DNA of 64,000 nt, taken from assembly GCA_903843965.1 (NCBI GenBank), contig CAIMRY010000007.1, positions 1 through 64,000 of the forward strand, read 5' to 3'. The notes under the pieces are model-generated. The model made no database searches. It was not told the origin of the DNA and worked only from the letters and a program-made list of their open reading frames with translations. This document shows, piece after piece, positions 54,973-64,000 of this stretch. Each line of letters begins with the position of its first letter. The first letter of the stretch is position 1. Source of the stretch: an uncultured delta proteobacterium. GTDB taxonomy: Bacteria; Desulfobacterota; Desulfovibrionia; Desulfovibrionales; Desulfovibrionaceae. A program made the translations under genes and the position numbers.

Positions 54973-57000
54973 TCAGGACGCCTTGAGCTCCCCGATGATG
55001 CTGCGGAGCTGGGCGGCCATGTGCGCCACCTCGCTGATGGCGTTCACGGACTGGCCCATGCCCTCTGCGGTTTCCGCAGCCACGCGGTTGATCTCCTCAA
55101 TGGCCGAGCTGATCTTCTCGGACACGCCGGACTGCTCGTCGGCCGCGTCCGCGATGACCTGGACCATGTCGGCGTTGGTCTTGGAGATGATGACGATCTC
55201 GTCCAGGGCCCTGGCCGACTCGTCGGAATGGCTGGTGGCCTCGCCAATGGCCACGGCGGCCTTGTCCATGCTCTCGATGTTCTTGCGGCTGGACTCCTGG
55301 ATGGCGCGGATGTTCGCGCCCACTTCCTTGGTGGCGCCCATGGTCTTTTCCGCCAGCTTGCGCACCTCGTCGGCCACCACGGCGAAGCCGCGCCCGGCGT
55401 CGCCCGCGCGGGCGGCCTCAATGGCGGCGTTCAAGGCCAGCAGGTTGGTCTGGTCGGCGATGTCGTTGATGACGTTCATGACCTGACCGATGGCCTCGGC
55501 CTGCTTGCCCAGCTGCTGCATGTTCTCCTTGAGCAGCGTGGAGATGCTGTTCACGTTGCCGATGGCCACCTGGGAGCGGCGCACCACTTCCGCGCCGCCC
55601 ATGGCCTTGGTCTTGGCCGTGTCCGAACTCCCGGCGACCTCTCCGGCCTTGCGGGCCACGGCGATGACCGAGGCGTTCATCTGCTCCATGGCGGTGGCGG
55701 TTTCGCCCACGCGGTCGCGCTGCAGGTCCATGCCGCGGCTCATGACCTCCACCTGGGAGGAGAGCTCCTCGGAGGAGGAGGTGATGCGCTCCACGATCTC
55801 CTCCAGCTTGTCCGCAGCGTCGAGCATGCCCTCGCGCTTGGCCGACTCGGCCTGGATCTTGGCCTCCAGGGCCTCCTTGGTGGCCTGTTCGGCCTCCTGG
55901 GCCTTCAGGTCGGCCTCGGAGCAGCTGGCCTCAGCCTCCTGGATCTTGGCCTTGAGGGTCTTGGCCATGGCGCGCAGGGCCTCGGCCAGGGTGTGCGTCT
56001 CATCGTTTGAGGTCACGTTCAACTCGTCGTCCAGGTTGCCCTGGGCCACGTGGTTGGCGAAATCGATGGTTTGCAGGATGGGCCGAACCAGCGCCTTGGA
56101 GAAGAGATACCCGGCAAGCAGCATGAGCAGGCCCACCACAATGGTGGACGCCAGGGTGGTCAGGTTGGTCTCGGAGAGCACGCGATCGATGAATTCGCGC
56201 CGCTGGCCGATGAAGAACATGCCCGCGACCTGGTTGTGCGCATCGACGATGGGCCAATAGGCGGTGTTGTAGGCCGCGCCCAGGATGACATTATGGCCGA
56301 TGAAGCGCTGGCCCTTCTGGATCACATTCTCAAGCACCTTGGGGTTGTCCATCTTGGTGCCGATGGCGCGTTTGCCTTCCTTCATGATGGTGGTGGAGAT
56401 GCGCGTGTCGCCCTGGAAGATGGTGCACTCCAGGCCCAGGTTCTTCTTGATCTGGTCCACAAAACGTTCGCTGGACAGGGTAAAGCCGGGCGTGATGCAG
56501 CCGACGACCACGTCGCCCTTTTTCACGGGGTAGCCCACGCGCAGGGAGAACTTGACCACCGTGCCCTGCTCCACGCCCACGGAAACCTCGCCCTTGAGGG
56601 CCTTCTGGACGTTGACCTGCCCCAAAACGCTGTCGCCGACCTTTTCCGAGTGGCCGCGCGCGACGCACTTACCCGAGCCGTCGGAGATGGTGATGGACTC
56701 GATCCCAGTCTCGGCCATGACCTTCTTGGCATAGGCCTGCAGCCAGGGGGTGTCCCCGTCGGCGATCTTGCTGGCCACCTGGGGATTACTGGCCATGAGG
56801 AAGGCGCTGGCCAGCAGCGACTTCTTCTGGTCCTCAAACTCCGCAGCCACCAGGTCGGCGCGGATGCCAATCTCCTTGGTGTTCTGTTCGTCCAGCGTGT
56901 TGTTCAGAAAATATCTGCTGGAGAGGTAGTTGCCAGCCCCGACAAGCATCACGGAGACGAACACAAGACCGGTGATTTTCTTGAGCAAGGTAAGCTTCAT
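54973..57000 (-). CDS. Methyl-accepting chemotaxis protein
   Basis: 675 aa. Membrane helix 1 (about 9-28), a Cache-type periplasmic domain (about 35-275, with [14 protein letters not shown] and FFIGQRREF), membrane helix 2 (about 285-305), HAMP, a long coiled coil, and the signalling hairpin [20 protein letters not shown] near residue 520. It senses a small ligand and controls CheA. TGGAGGA precedes the ATG. No chemotaxis genes are adjacent, so it is an orphan receptor. Confidence 0.94.
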   Translation of the reverse strand: MKLTLLKKITGLVFVSVMLVGAGNYLSSRYFLNNTLDEQNTKEIGIRADLVAAEFEDQKKSLLASAFLMASNPQVASKIADGDTPWLQAYAKKVMAETGIESITISDGSGKCVARGHSEKVGDSVLGQVNVQKALKGEVSVGVEQGTVVKFSLRVGYPVKKGDVVVGCITPGFTLSSERFVDQIKKNLGLECTIFQGDTRISTTIMKEGKRAIGTKMDNPKVLENVIQKGQRFIGHNVILGAAYNTAYWPIVDAHNQVAGMFFIGQRREFIDRVLSETNLTTLASTIVVGLLMLLAGYLFSKALVRPILQTIDFANHVAQGNLDDELNVTSNDETHTLAEALRAMAKTLKAKIQEAEASCSEADLKAQEAEQATKEALEAKIQAESAKREGMLDAADKLEEIVERITSSSEELSSQVEVMSRGMDLQRDRVGETATAMEQMNASVIAVARKAGEVAGSSDTAKTKAMGGAEVVRRSQVAIGNVNSISTLLKENMQQLGKQAEAIGQVMNVINDIADQTNLLALNAAIEAARAGDAGRGFAVVADEVRKLAEKTMGATKEVGANIRAIQESSRKNIESMDKAAVAIGEATSHSDESARALDEIVIISKTNADMVQVIADAADEQSGVSEKISSAIEEINRVAAETAEGMGQSVNAISEVAHMAAQLRSIIGELKAS

Positions 57001-57253
57001 ACATTCCTCCAGGCAAGGGCGCGGGCAGTGTCTGAATCAAAGCTTACACGATTGCGCCCGGTAGTGCAAAAATTCACATTCTCAAAAAAATAGTCCTGCG
57101 GACGTGGGCTGCTTAGACATTCCAGTTAGTATCGGATTACTTACACGAAAACGTTAGAGAATGGAACAAAAATTACTTCGCCGAGCTTGACAGCAAAGCC
57201 TCCGGCAATCCATTGCAGATCAGGAAATCGCACTTGGGAGACCGGAGAACGCC

Positions 57254-58684
57254 ATGGAGACAGACCTCGTCCTGTTCATTCCCGCAGCCCAAACGGCCGC
57301 CCTGTATCCGCTTCTGGAGCAGGCCGCCCGGGGCCGCGCCCGGATCGTGCGGGACAAGCCACTGCCCTGCCTGGCCCTTGCGACCCTGCGCTGCCTGGAC
57401 ATCCGCATGCACGGCTCCGGCGAGCACGTGCGCTCGCCCCTGGTCTACCCCTTTGTGCGCACGGACAGGTTCAGCTTCGACCCGCCGGAGCGCGCCGCCC
57501 ACGAGCTTTCCGGTCCGGACTGGCTGGTTCTGGGCGGCAACGGGGAGGACCTGGGCAACTTCGTGGTCCAGGCCCTGGACGCCAGGATCAAGGACGGGCA
57601 GCGGCCGGTGCTGCGCGTGGCGCCCTACGCCGACCTGCAGGGCCCCCTGCCCCAGGAGCCCAGGGTCGGAGACACGCCCTTTGTCTTCCGCAAAAGCTCC
57701 AAGAACTTCAACCAGCCCACCTGGACCAAGTGCGTGGACCAGTTGCTGACCCTGCCGGAGGAGCGCTGGGGCGAGGTGGGCATCGCCAACACCTCGGACC
57801 TGGTGCACATCTTCGACGAAGCCCTCACGCGCTTGGCCCCGCCCGCGCCCCGGCTGATCCTGGACCTGGGCTGCGGCCTGGGGCAGGTGGCCCGGACCCT
57901 GGCCCAGCGCTATCCCGGGGCCACGGTGGTCGGCGTGGACGCAAGCGCCGAGGCCGTGGCCGTGGCCAGCCGGGCCTTCCAACTGCCCAACCTGCGCTAC
58001 GTGGCTGTGGATTTCGCCCGGCCCCTGGGCTTCGTCAAGGGCAGCGTGGACCTCATCGTCTCGACCAACGCCCTGCCCTACGCCCAGGACCAGCTGGCCG
58101 CAGCCCAGGAGCTCTTCGGCCTGCTCTCCCCGCAGGGCCTGCTGCTGAACCACTGCCGGGCCGAGGAATCCCACCTGTTCTGGGATTTCCCCATGAGCCT
58201 GGCGCTGCCCAGCAACACCCAGATCTTTTTGTCCGACTGGTTCGCCGCCGCGCGCAGGTCCGGCCGCAACACAGAGGTCTTGAGCGTGCCTGCGGACATG
58301 GCGGCCCTGTTCTTTATGCCCAACCAGGCCAAAGTCTTCGCCGACCCCCTGAACGCCTACGCCGACGCCCACCGCCAGGACGGGCCCGGACCCTACAGGC
58401 CCTGGCTGTCCCACGTGCTCCTGGCCCACAGCGCCCAGGCCCGCCCGGCAAACGAGGCCGCCCTGCCCCTGGCCCAGAACCACATGGCGCGCCTGGGCCC
58501 GGTGCTGAACGCCGTGGCCAGCGCCCCGCGCGAAATTCAGGAGGCGGCCATCATGGCCTGGATCTGCAACGCGAAGATGCTGGGCCTGGTGCCGGAGGCC
58601 CTGGACTACCTGAACGCAGTGCTGCCGGACAGCGCGCCGGTGCTCCAGCCCGTGCTCGGCGCCAGCCTCAAGGCGGCGGAATAG
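57254..58684 (+). CDS. SAM-dependent methyltransferase (class I), substrate unknown
   Basis: 476 aa. The central domain (about 190-320) has motif I LDLGCGLGQVA, an acidic end of strand 2 (VVGVDAS), DFARP and the post-I motif DLIVSTNALPY. About 190 N-terminal residues and 150 C-terminal residues flank it with no known domain. It may methylate a large or specialised substrate. It stands alone between the chemoreceptor and a convergent regulator gene. Confidence 0.8.
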   Translation: METDLVLFIPAAQTAALYPLLEQAARGRARIVRDKPLPCLALATLRCLDIRMHGSGEHVRSPLVYPFVRTDRFSFDPPERAAHELSGPDWLVLGGNGEDLGNFVVQALDARIKDGQRPVLRVAPYADLQGPLPQEPRVGDTPFVFRKSSKNFNQPTWTKCVDQLLTLPEERWGEVGIANTSDLVHIFDEALTRLAPPAPRLILDLGCGLGQVARTLAQRYPGATVVGVDASAEAVAVASRAFQLPNLRYVAVDFARPLGFVKGSVDLIVSTNALPYAQDQLAAAQELFGLLSPQGLLLNHCRAEESHLFWDFPMSLALPSNTQIFLSDWFAAARRSGRNTEVLSVPADMAALFFMPNQAKVFADPLNAYADAHRQDGPGPYRPWLSHVLLAHSAQARPANEAALPLAQNHMARLGPVLNAVASAPREIQEAAIMAWICNAKMLGLVPEALDYLNAVLPDSAPVLQPVLGASLKAAE

Positions 58685-58766
58685 GCGGGGGGATTCGGAC
58701 CGAAGGGCTCGGACAAGGCGGCCCGGACCGGCCAGCGGACAAAGCGGCCTGGGCCGACTGGCTGGG

Positions 58767-60275
58767 CTACTCGTCCTGGTCCTTGCCGGGTATCTGGATG
58801 TTGTACTTCTTGATCTTGTAGTGGATGGCCCGGCGGCTGATGCCGAGCAGGTCCGCTGCGGTCTTCTTGACCCAGGCCGTGCGCTCCAGGGCGCGGATGA
58901 TGGCCTGGTGCTCGTTGTCCTCCAGCGAAAGCGAATCCGCGCCGGCGGCGGCCGGGGAGGCCTGGACAGCCAGGGAGGCCAGGGAGGCCAGGGAGGAAGG
59001 AGCAGCCTCGGCCTGACTGGGCGCGGGCGCGGGTGCTGCCCCATGCAGGGTCTGGGCCTGGTCCAGCTGGATGTCGACCGGCTCCAGCACCTGGCCCCGG
59101 CAGAAGACCACCCCGCTCTCCAGGGCATGCTTCAGCTCGCGCACGTTGCCCGGCCAGGAGTGGGCCATGAGCACGCGCAGGGTCTCGGCCGAGGCCGTGA
59201 CCTTGGGCCGGTTCTGCGCCAGGCTGAAGGCCTCCAGGAAGCGCTCGGTCATGAGCGGGATGTCCTCCTTGCGCTCGCGCAGGGGCGGCACCTTGAGGGT
59301 CACCACCTTGAGGCGGAAATAGAGGTCCTCGCGGAACTCGCCCTTCTTGACCAGGGAGGGCAGGTCGGCGTTGGTGGCTGCGATTACCCGGCAGTTCACC
59401 GGGATGGCGCGGGTGTCGCCCACGCGGCGGATGGTGCGCTCCTGCAGAAAGCGCAGCAGGCGGGTCTGCATCTCCGGGCTGATGTTGCCGATCTCGTCGA
59501 GCACCAGGGTTCCGCCGTCGGCCTCCTCCATGAGCCCCTTCTTGTCGCGCACGGCGTGGGTGAAGGCGCCCTTGACGTGGCCGAAAAGCTCGCTCTCCAG
59601 CAGGGTCGGCTGGGTGGAGCCGCAGTCCACGATGACGAAGGGGCCCTTGGCGCGCGGGCCATGATCGTGCAAAATGCGCGCAATGAGCTCCTTGCCCGTG
59701 CCGGACTCGCCCAGGATGAGCACGGCCACGTCCGTGGGGGCCACGCGCTCCATGAGGGCGTAAAAGTCGCGCATGGCCGGGCTCTTGCCGCCCCAGAGCT
59801 GGTCGCTGATGCCCTTGCCCTTGGCGGGTCTGGGCGCGGGGGCGCTCTTGCGGCCCAGCAGGGCGGCGATCTTCTCCAGCAGTTGGTGCCCGTCAAAGGG
59901 CTTGGTCAGATAGTCCGCCGCGCCGGAGCGGATGGTGGAGACCGCGTCGGGGATGTTGCCATAGGCGGTGAGCAGGATCACCGGCACCTGGGGCCACTGG
60001 GCCAGCACCTCGCGCAGCAGGCCCACCCCGCCCATGCCGGGCATCTTCATGTCCGAGACCACCAGGTCCACGGGCTGGCGGGCCAGGACCTCGACGGCCT
60101 CCTCCGCGCTTCTGGCGGTGAGGGTCTTGTACTTGGCGAAGGCGAGCCGGGCCTCCAGCACCTGGAGGATGTTCTTGTCGTCGTCGACCACGAGGATGGT
60201 GGCGTTGTGGCCGTTGTGGCCGCTGGGGCCAGACTGGCCGGGCTGGGCAGGCTGCTTGGGGTGTTCCATGGTCAC
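58767..60275 (-). CDS. NtrC-family response regulator (QseF/GlrR-like)
   Basis: 502 aa. Receiver domain (about 25-140; VVDDDK, Asp in VVSDMKMPG, Lys in LTKPF), AAA+ domain with Walker A GESGTGKE, Walker B LVLDEIGN and WPGNVREL, and a Fis helix-turn-helix (KKTAADLLGISRRAIHYKI). The sigma-54 contact loop reads GAFTHA, not GAFTGA, an unusual change at the fifth position. A Ser/Ala/Leu-rich linker precedes the helix-turn-helix. GTG 60275 has GGAG ten bases upstream; ATG 60269 is also possible. It lies after a sensor kinase and lipoprotein gene, the same order as qseE-qseG-qseF. Confidence 0.9.
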   Translation of the reverse strand: MTMEHPKQPAQPGQSGPSGHNGHNATILVVDDDKNILQVLEARLAFAKYKTLTARSAEEAVEVLARQPVDLVVSDMKMPGMGGVGLLREVLAQWPQVPVILLTAYGNIPDAVSTIRSGAADYLTKPFDGHQLLEKIAALLGRKSAPAPRPAKGKGISDQLWGGKSPAMRDFYALMERVAPTDVAVLILGESGTGKELIARILHDHGPRAKGPFVIVDCGSTQPTLLESELFGHVKGAFTHAVRDKKGLMEEADGGTLVLDEIGNISPEMQTRLLRFLQERTIRRVGDTRAIPVNCRVIAATNADLPSLVKKGEFREDLYFRLKVVTLKVPPLRERKEDIPLMTERFLEAFSLAQNRPKVTASAETLRVLMAHSWPGNVRELKHALESGVVFCRGQVLEPVDIQLDQAQTLHGAAPAPAPSQAEAAPSSLASLASLAVQASPAAAGADSLSLEDNEHQAIIRALERTAWVKKTAADLLGISRRAIHYKIKKYNIQIPGKDQDE

Positions 60276-60282
60276 GGGCAGG

Positions 60283-60915
60283 CTACTCCAGCCCCTTCTT
60301 CTTGTGGTTGATGTCCTGGTACAGGCGCTCCAGGGCGTTGAGCTGGCTGCGCAGGGCCTCGGCCTCGGCCGTCTTGCGGCGCAGGAGGTCCTTGGTCTTG
60401 CCGCTTTCCTCCTGGCACCCGGCCAGGCGCTGCGAGCGCGACAGCTCCCGCCCGATCTCGGACGCGGAGAGCAGGGGCGGGCTGGACTGGCTGTTGGACG
60501 CGGCCAGGCGCGGCAAAAGCGGGGTGATGAGGCGCGGGTCCTCCGAGTTCATGCTCTCCGGGGTCATCTGCACCCAGGTGTTCCAGATGCTCAGGCCCGC
60601 GCGCAGCTCGTCCGGGGTCTTGGCCGTGGCCAGCCGGGCGCAGGCCAGGCCGAAATAGGCCTTGCGCGCCAGTTCCGGCTTGGCCACATCGCCGGAGAGG
60701 CGCTGGAAGATGCTGGCGGCCTTTTCATACTGCCCGGCCAGGTAGGAATCCACGGCCAGAAGGTAGTCCGCGTGGGCGTCCTGCGGGGGCTGGCCCTCGG
60801 GCCTGGGGCCAAAAAACGAGCAGCCGGCAAGGCCCAGAGCCAGAACCAAGGCGACGGCCAGCCCAGCGGGGCGCGGCAGTCGCCAGGACAGTGAGGGACG
60901 ATGCGTCATGAACAT
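60283..60915 (-). CDS. Lipoprotein of the sensor-regulator operon (QseG-like position)
   Basis: About 210 aa. A signal with lipobox LGLAGC is followed by helical repeats that look TPR-like (DYLLAVDSYLAGQYEKAASIFQRL) and a C-terminal coiled coil (LLRRKTAEAEALRSQLNALERLY). The ATG at 60915 lies four bases after the kinase stop; ATG 60909 is an alternative. By position it matches QseG, an outer-membrane lipoprotein that modulates its kinase partner. Confidence 0.75.
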   Translation of the reverse strand: MFMTHRPSLSWRLPRPAGLAVALVLALGLAGCSFFGPRPEGQPPQDAHADYLLAVDSYLAGQYEKAASIFQRLSGDVAKPELARKAYFGLACARLATAKTPDELRAGLSIWNTWVQMTPESMNSEDPRLITPLLPRLAASNSQSSPPLLSASEIGRELSRSQRLAGCQEESGKTKDLLRRKTAEAEALRSQLNALERLYQDINHKKKGLE

Positions 60916-60919
60916 CGTG

Positions 60920-62356
60920 CTATACCATCGCCTGCGGCTTGGGAAGTGAAAAGCAAAAGCTCGACCCGCAACCCGGTGCGCTGTTGAGCCACATGGCCCC
61001 TCCGTGGGCCTCGACAATGCCCTTGGCGATGGACAGGCCAAGCCCCAGGCCAGCCACGCTGCCGCGAACCGAGGGCTCGCGGTAGTACTTGAGGAAGATG
61101 CGCGCCTGCTCCTCGGTGGCGATGCCCGGCCCCTCGTCCACCACGCAGAAGATCACCGAATTGCCCGTGGGCTCCGGGGTCACGCTCAGGCGCACAACGG
61201 AGTCCGGGGGGGAAAACTTCACGGCATTGCCCAAGAGGTTGGCCAGCACCTGGGTCACGTGCTCCTGGTCGGCCTCCACAAACACGAACTGCTCCGGCAG
61301 CTCGGTCTTAAGCTGGATGTTCTTGGCCAGGGCTGTGGACTGCAGGCGGTCCACAGCGCCGCGCGCCAAGGCCGAGGCGTCGAGCGGAGCCGTGACCAGC
61401 CGCAGGCGCTGGGACTCCAGGCTGGAGACCTTCATCAGCCGCTCCAGAAGGCTCGTCAGGCGCAGGGCCTCCTGCCGGGAGATGTCCAGGAAATGGCGCT
61501 GTTTCTCGTTGACCTCGCCGAAGACCCCGTCGGCCACCAGGTCCACGGACTCGCGGATGCTGGTCAGCGGCGTGCGTATCTCGTGGGAGAGCATGGCGAT
61601 GAAGTCCTGGCGCATGCGCTCCTCCTCCTGCAGCCGCCCGGTCATGTTGTTGAAGGCCTGGGCCAGGTCGCCCAGCTCGTCCTTGGAGGTCACGTGGACC
61701 GGCCTGGCGGGCTCGCCCCGGCCCAGCTCGCGGATGCCCCGGCGTATCTCGGAGAGCGAGAGGTTCAGCCGGTAGGCGATGAGCACGCTGCCCAGCACGC
61801 CGATGGTGATGCTGGCCACCAGGCCGATGAAGCCCAGACGCTCCGCCGCCTGGCTCCTGGCCGCCAGCTCGTTCAGGCGGGCCTCCATCTCCTCCTGGTT
61901 GCTCTGGCGCGTCTCGGACAAAATCGTCAGCCAACGGGTGATGGTCTTGTCCGGCAGGGCGCTGGTCTCGGGGTTGCCGCTGCGCGAGAGCACGATGGTG
62001 TACTCCTGCGTCAGCTCCTTCCAGGGCTCGCGGTACTCCGGGTGGCGGCCCAGCACGCTGGTCAGGGTCTTGCCGAAGTCCTGCATGTCCGTCAGGAAGC
62101 TCTCCATGTACACGTCCTTTTGCAGGATCTCGAAGCGCTTGCGGTTCTCCTCCATGGACAACAGCAGCTGGATCATGCGCTGCGCGGACTTGTCGATGTC
62201 GTAGTTGATGTTGACGATGGCGCTGGAGACCTCGACCAGGCTCTGGATGCGCAGGAAGAGCACGCTGGTGGTGGCGTAGAAGATGGCCACCAGGGCCAGG
62301 CACCAGATGAGCAGCTTGCCGGTGATGCCGAGGCGGCGGGAAACGGGTCTGTCCAC
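60920..62356 (-). CDS. Sensor histidine kinase (QseE/GlrK-like)
   Basis: 478 aa. Membrane helix 1 (about 14-36), a helical periplasmic region, membrane helix 2 (about 175-197), HAMP, HisKA with [12 protein letters not shown], and HATPase_c with LLGNAVKFS, DEGPGIA and GLGLGLSIAKG. It would phosphorylate the sigma-54 regulator two genes downstream. The lipoprotein gene follows immediately. Confidence 0.92.
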   Translation of the reverse strand: MDRPVSRRLGITGKLLIWCLALVAIFYATTSVLFLRIQSLVEVSSAIVNINYDIDKSAQRMIQLLLSMEENRKRFEILQKDVYMESFLTDMQDFGKTLTSVLGRHPEYREPWKELTQEYTIVLSRSGNPETSALPDKTITRWLTILSETRQSNQEEMEARLNELAARSQAAERLGFIGLVASITIGVLGSVLIAYRLNLSLSEIRRGIRELGRGEPARPVHVTSKDELGDLAQAFNNMTGRLQEEERMRQDFIAMLSHEIRTPLTSIRESVDLVADGVFGEVNEKQRHFLDISRQEALRLTSLLERLMKVSSLESQRLRLVTAPLDASALARGAVDRLQSTALAKNIQLKTELPEQFVFVEADQEHVTQVLANLLGNAVKFSPPDSVVRLSVTPEPTGNSVIFCVVDEGPGIATEEQARIFLKYYREPSVRGSVAGLGLGLSIAKGIVEAHGGAMWLNSAPGCGSSFCFSLPKPQAMV

Positions 62357-62457
62357 AGGGGCTCCAGGTGCGAGGTTTCGCCGTTGGCCTGAATTCTATC
62401 CGAGAACGCGGCCAGGGTCCATGCCGGACCCCGCAAGCCGAGGCGACAGGGAAAAGG

Positions 62458-63591
62458 CTACGAAGCTTTTGCCGGGCCCGGCTCAAGGTCCAGCACCAGG
62501 ATGTCCGGCGGGGCCAAGACGCGCATGGGCGGCCCCCAGAAGCCCGCGCCCGCGCTGACGCCAAGGACCAGGCCGCCCTCCTCGTACCAGCCGCCCATGA
62601 ACTCGTTGAACAGCTTCACCACCAGATAGAACGGGAACATCTGGCCCCGGTGGGTGTGGCCCGAGAGCATGAGCTCGATGCCCAGGGGCTGCGCCGCCTC
62701 GCGCCAGGCCAGGGGCCGGTGGTTCATCAGGATGCGGAAGCTCGCGGCATCGGTGTCTGCGGCCACGGCGCGTATCTCCCGGGCGATCTCGGCCCCGACG
62801 TCCCCGGCCCGGCCCGGGTCGTCCACGCCGAGGAGCTGCAGCCCGGTCCCGGGCAGGTCCACGGCCCGGTTGCGCAAAAGCTCGGCCCCGGCCCAGCGGA
62901 AGACCTGGGCGCTCTTGGCGTCGCCCTCGTAGCGCTCGTGGTTGCCAAAAACCCCGTACATGCCCAGGCGCGGGCGCATGGTGCGCAGCATGGCGGCCTG
63001 GGGCCCCAGGGTCTCGGGGTGGTCATTGACGATGTCGCCCCCCAGGAGCACCAGGTCCGGCTTCTGGGCCTTGACCAGCCTGACCAGCGCCTCCACGCGG
63101 GAGTCCAGGGTCAGCGCGCCCAGGTGCAGGTCGCTGACCATGACCACCCGGACAGGCTGCAGCAGCTTGGGCGAGACCATGCGCCGCGAAAGCACGCGGA
63201 GATTGCCGCCCTCGAACACGCCCCAGGCCACGGTGGCCACGGCCATGGCGGCCATGGACAACATGGCCCGGCGCGAGCGCAGCGCCGGGGCCTGGCGCGG
63301 CAGCGCAACGCGCGCGCCCATCTCCGCGCAGAAGAGCATGACCTGGAACAAAAACAGGTAGGCCACCAGCCCAAAGGCGCCATAGCCCAGCCACCAGGCG
63401 GGCCGGGCCAGGTACATGGGCCAGCTCTCGGGCATGAGCCGGGTGCTGGCCAAAAACAGGCTCACGAAAAGCCCGCCCAGAAGGGTCAGGACATAGGCCC
63501 GCCGGGATTGCCGGGACTGGCGGTGGATCTGCACCAGCACGACGAGCAGCATGAACATGAAGATGAGCGTGAAGATGACATAGAAGCGCAT
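62458..63591 (-). CDS. Membrane-anchored metallophosphoesterase
   Basis: 377 aa. Several N-terminal membrane helices (residues 2-20, 34-55, 65-90, 108-125) precede a calcineurin-type domain with all family motifs: DLHLG, GGDIVND, GNHE, NHRP and GHTHRGQ. It resembles the YkuE/YaeI class, thought to act on lipid-linked phosphates. I chose ATG 63591, with GGAG nine bases upstream. Confidence 0.9.
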   Translation of the reverse strand: MRFYVIFTLIFMFMLLVVLVQIHRQSRQSRRAYVLTLLGGLFVSLFLASTRLMPESWPMYLARPAWWLGYGAFGLVAYLFLFQVMLFCAEMGARVALPRQAPALRSRRAMLSMAAMAVATVAWGVFEGGNLRVLSRRMVSPKLLQPVRVVMVSDLHLGALTLDSRVEALVRLVKAQKPDLVLLGGDIVNDHPETLGPQAAMLRTMRPRLGMYGVFGNHERYEGDAKSAQVFRWAGAELLRNRAVDLPGTGLQLLGVDDPGRAGDVGAEIAREIRAVAADTDAASFRILMNHRPLAWREAAQPLGIELMLSGHTHRGQMFPFYLVVKLFNEFMGGWYEEGGLVLGVSAGAGFWGPPMRVLAPPDILVLDLEPGPAKAS

Positions 63592-63753
63592 GGGGAGAAC
63601 TCCGGGGGGTTGGCGCCAAACGGCCTGCTGACGCGCAGCATCTGCGGCGCACACTAGAAGCGCCGGACCTCCCGCGTCAAGTGCCTGCGCGCAGGGCTTT
63701 ACGCGCGGGTGGGTTCTGGGGCATGGTGGCCGCTGAAGCACACCGGAGGCCCC

Positions 63754-63999
63754 ATGCGCATGCTCTATCTTGTCTACCGCGTCACCGCCGAGGGCGTACG
63801 CCACCCCGAAACCATCATGGCCATGGTCAAGGAGGACCTCCCGACCGCGGCCGAGGCCCTTGACCGCGTCATCCACGACGACAACCCCGAGGACTCCCTG
63901 CGCGAGGGCGAACGCTGGGAGTTCGTGCCCCAGGACCAGGCCCCCGTGGCCGACTGGGAGGAGATCGCCCCGCCGGGCTCGCGCTCCTTGCCGTACTAG
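63754..63999 (+). CDS. Small hypothetical protein (81 aa)
   Basis: GGAGG lies just before ATG 63754 (ATG 63760 possible). The protein is acidic with MLYLVYRVTAEGVRHPETI at the start and many Asp/Glu later, and no membrane segment. No family recognised. Good codon usage and ribosome site support it being real. Confidence 0.6.
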   Translation: MRMLYLVYRVTAEGVRHPETIMAMVKEDLPTAAEALDRVIHDDNPEDSLREGERWEFVPQDQAPVADWEEIAPPGSRSLPY

Positions 64000-64000
64000 C

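Noticed and set aside
58821-60311. Long plus-strand frame opposite the sigma-54 regulator
   Set aside because: Antisense shadow; the minus strand carries all family motifs.

Overview
The window is high-GC bacterial DNA dense in two-component and sigma-54 regulators. It also carries a Kdp potassium pump with small subunits, a branched-chain amino acid ABC operon, a single-chain aconitase next to a PpiD-type foldase, and TauE/SafE permeases beside iron-sulfur and molybdopterin proteins. This mix suggests a sulfate-reducing deltaproteobacterium of the Desulfovibrio type. That assignment is inferred from gene content and protein style; no rRNA or other marker gene is present.

Layout. 1-4.1 kb: the end of a sensor kinase and a very large lipoprotein of unknown function. 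4.1-7.7 kb: an MgtA-type P-type ATPase lying between two ~235-bp direct repeats, each holding the 3' part of a tRNA-Leu-like gene and its terminator, which looks like an att-flanked or duplicated cassette. 7.7-17.3 kb, minus strand: a kdp locus in the order 39-aa membrane peptide, kdpF, kdpA, kdpB, kdpC, kdpD, kdpE, four-helix-bundle membrane protein. 17.4-18.1 kb: a broken transposase. 18.4-20.6 kb: malate synthase G with a small in-frame duplication, followed by a 16-bp tandem repeat. 21-28.3 kb: a slipin, a molybdopterin oxidoreductase divergent from a four-cluster ferredoxin subunit, a TauE/SafE permease, a membrane protein and DNA polymerase IV.

28.6-43.2 kb is a signalling island. A sigma-54 activator is divergent from a second TauE/SafE permease, with three matching palindromes and a candidate -24/-12 promoter between them. 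Downstream on the plus strand are a degenerate PAS/AAA+ activator-like protein without a DNA-binding domain, a NifX-fold protein, a Cache histidine kinase, two small response regulators, a kinase-like protein with no recognisable ATP-binding motifs, a 95-aa repeat protein and a receiver-kinase hybrid. A convergent 1668-aa hybrid kinase closes the region. This is the best candidate for an undescribed system.

43.4-48.3 kb, minus strand: livGJHMF, with an in-frame stop in the binding protein. 48.5-54.3 kb: a chorismate-mutase/EPSP-synthase-like fusion, a small coiled-coil protein, aconitase and PpiD. 55-57 kb: a chemoreceptor. 57.3-64 kb: a methyltransferase, a QseE/QseG/QseF-like sensor-lipoprotein-regulator operon, a membrane-anchored metallophosphoesterase and a small hypothetical protein.
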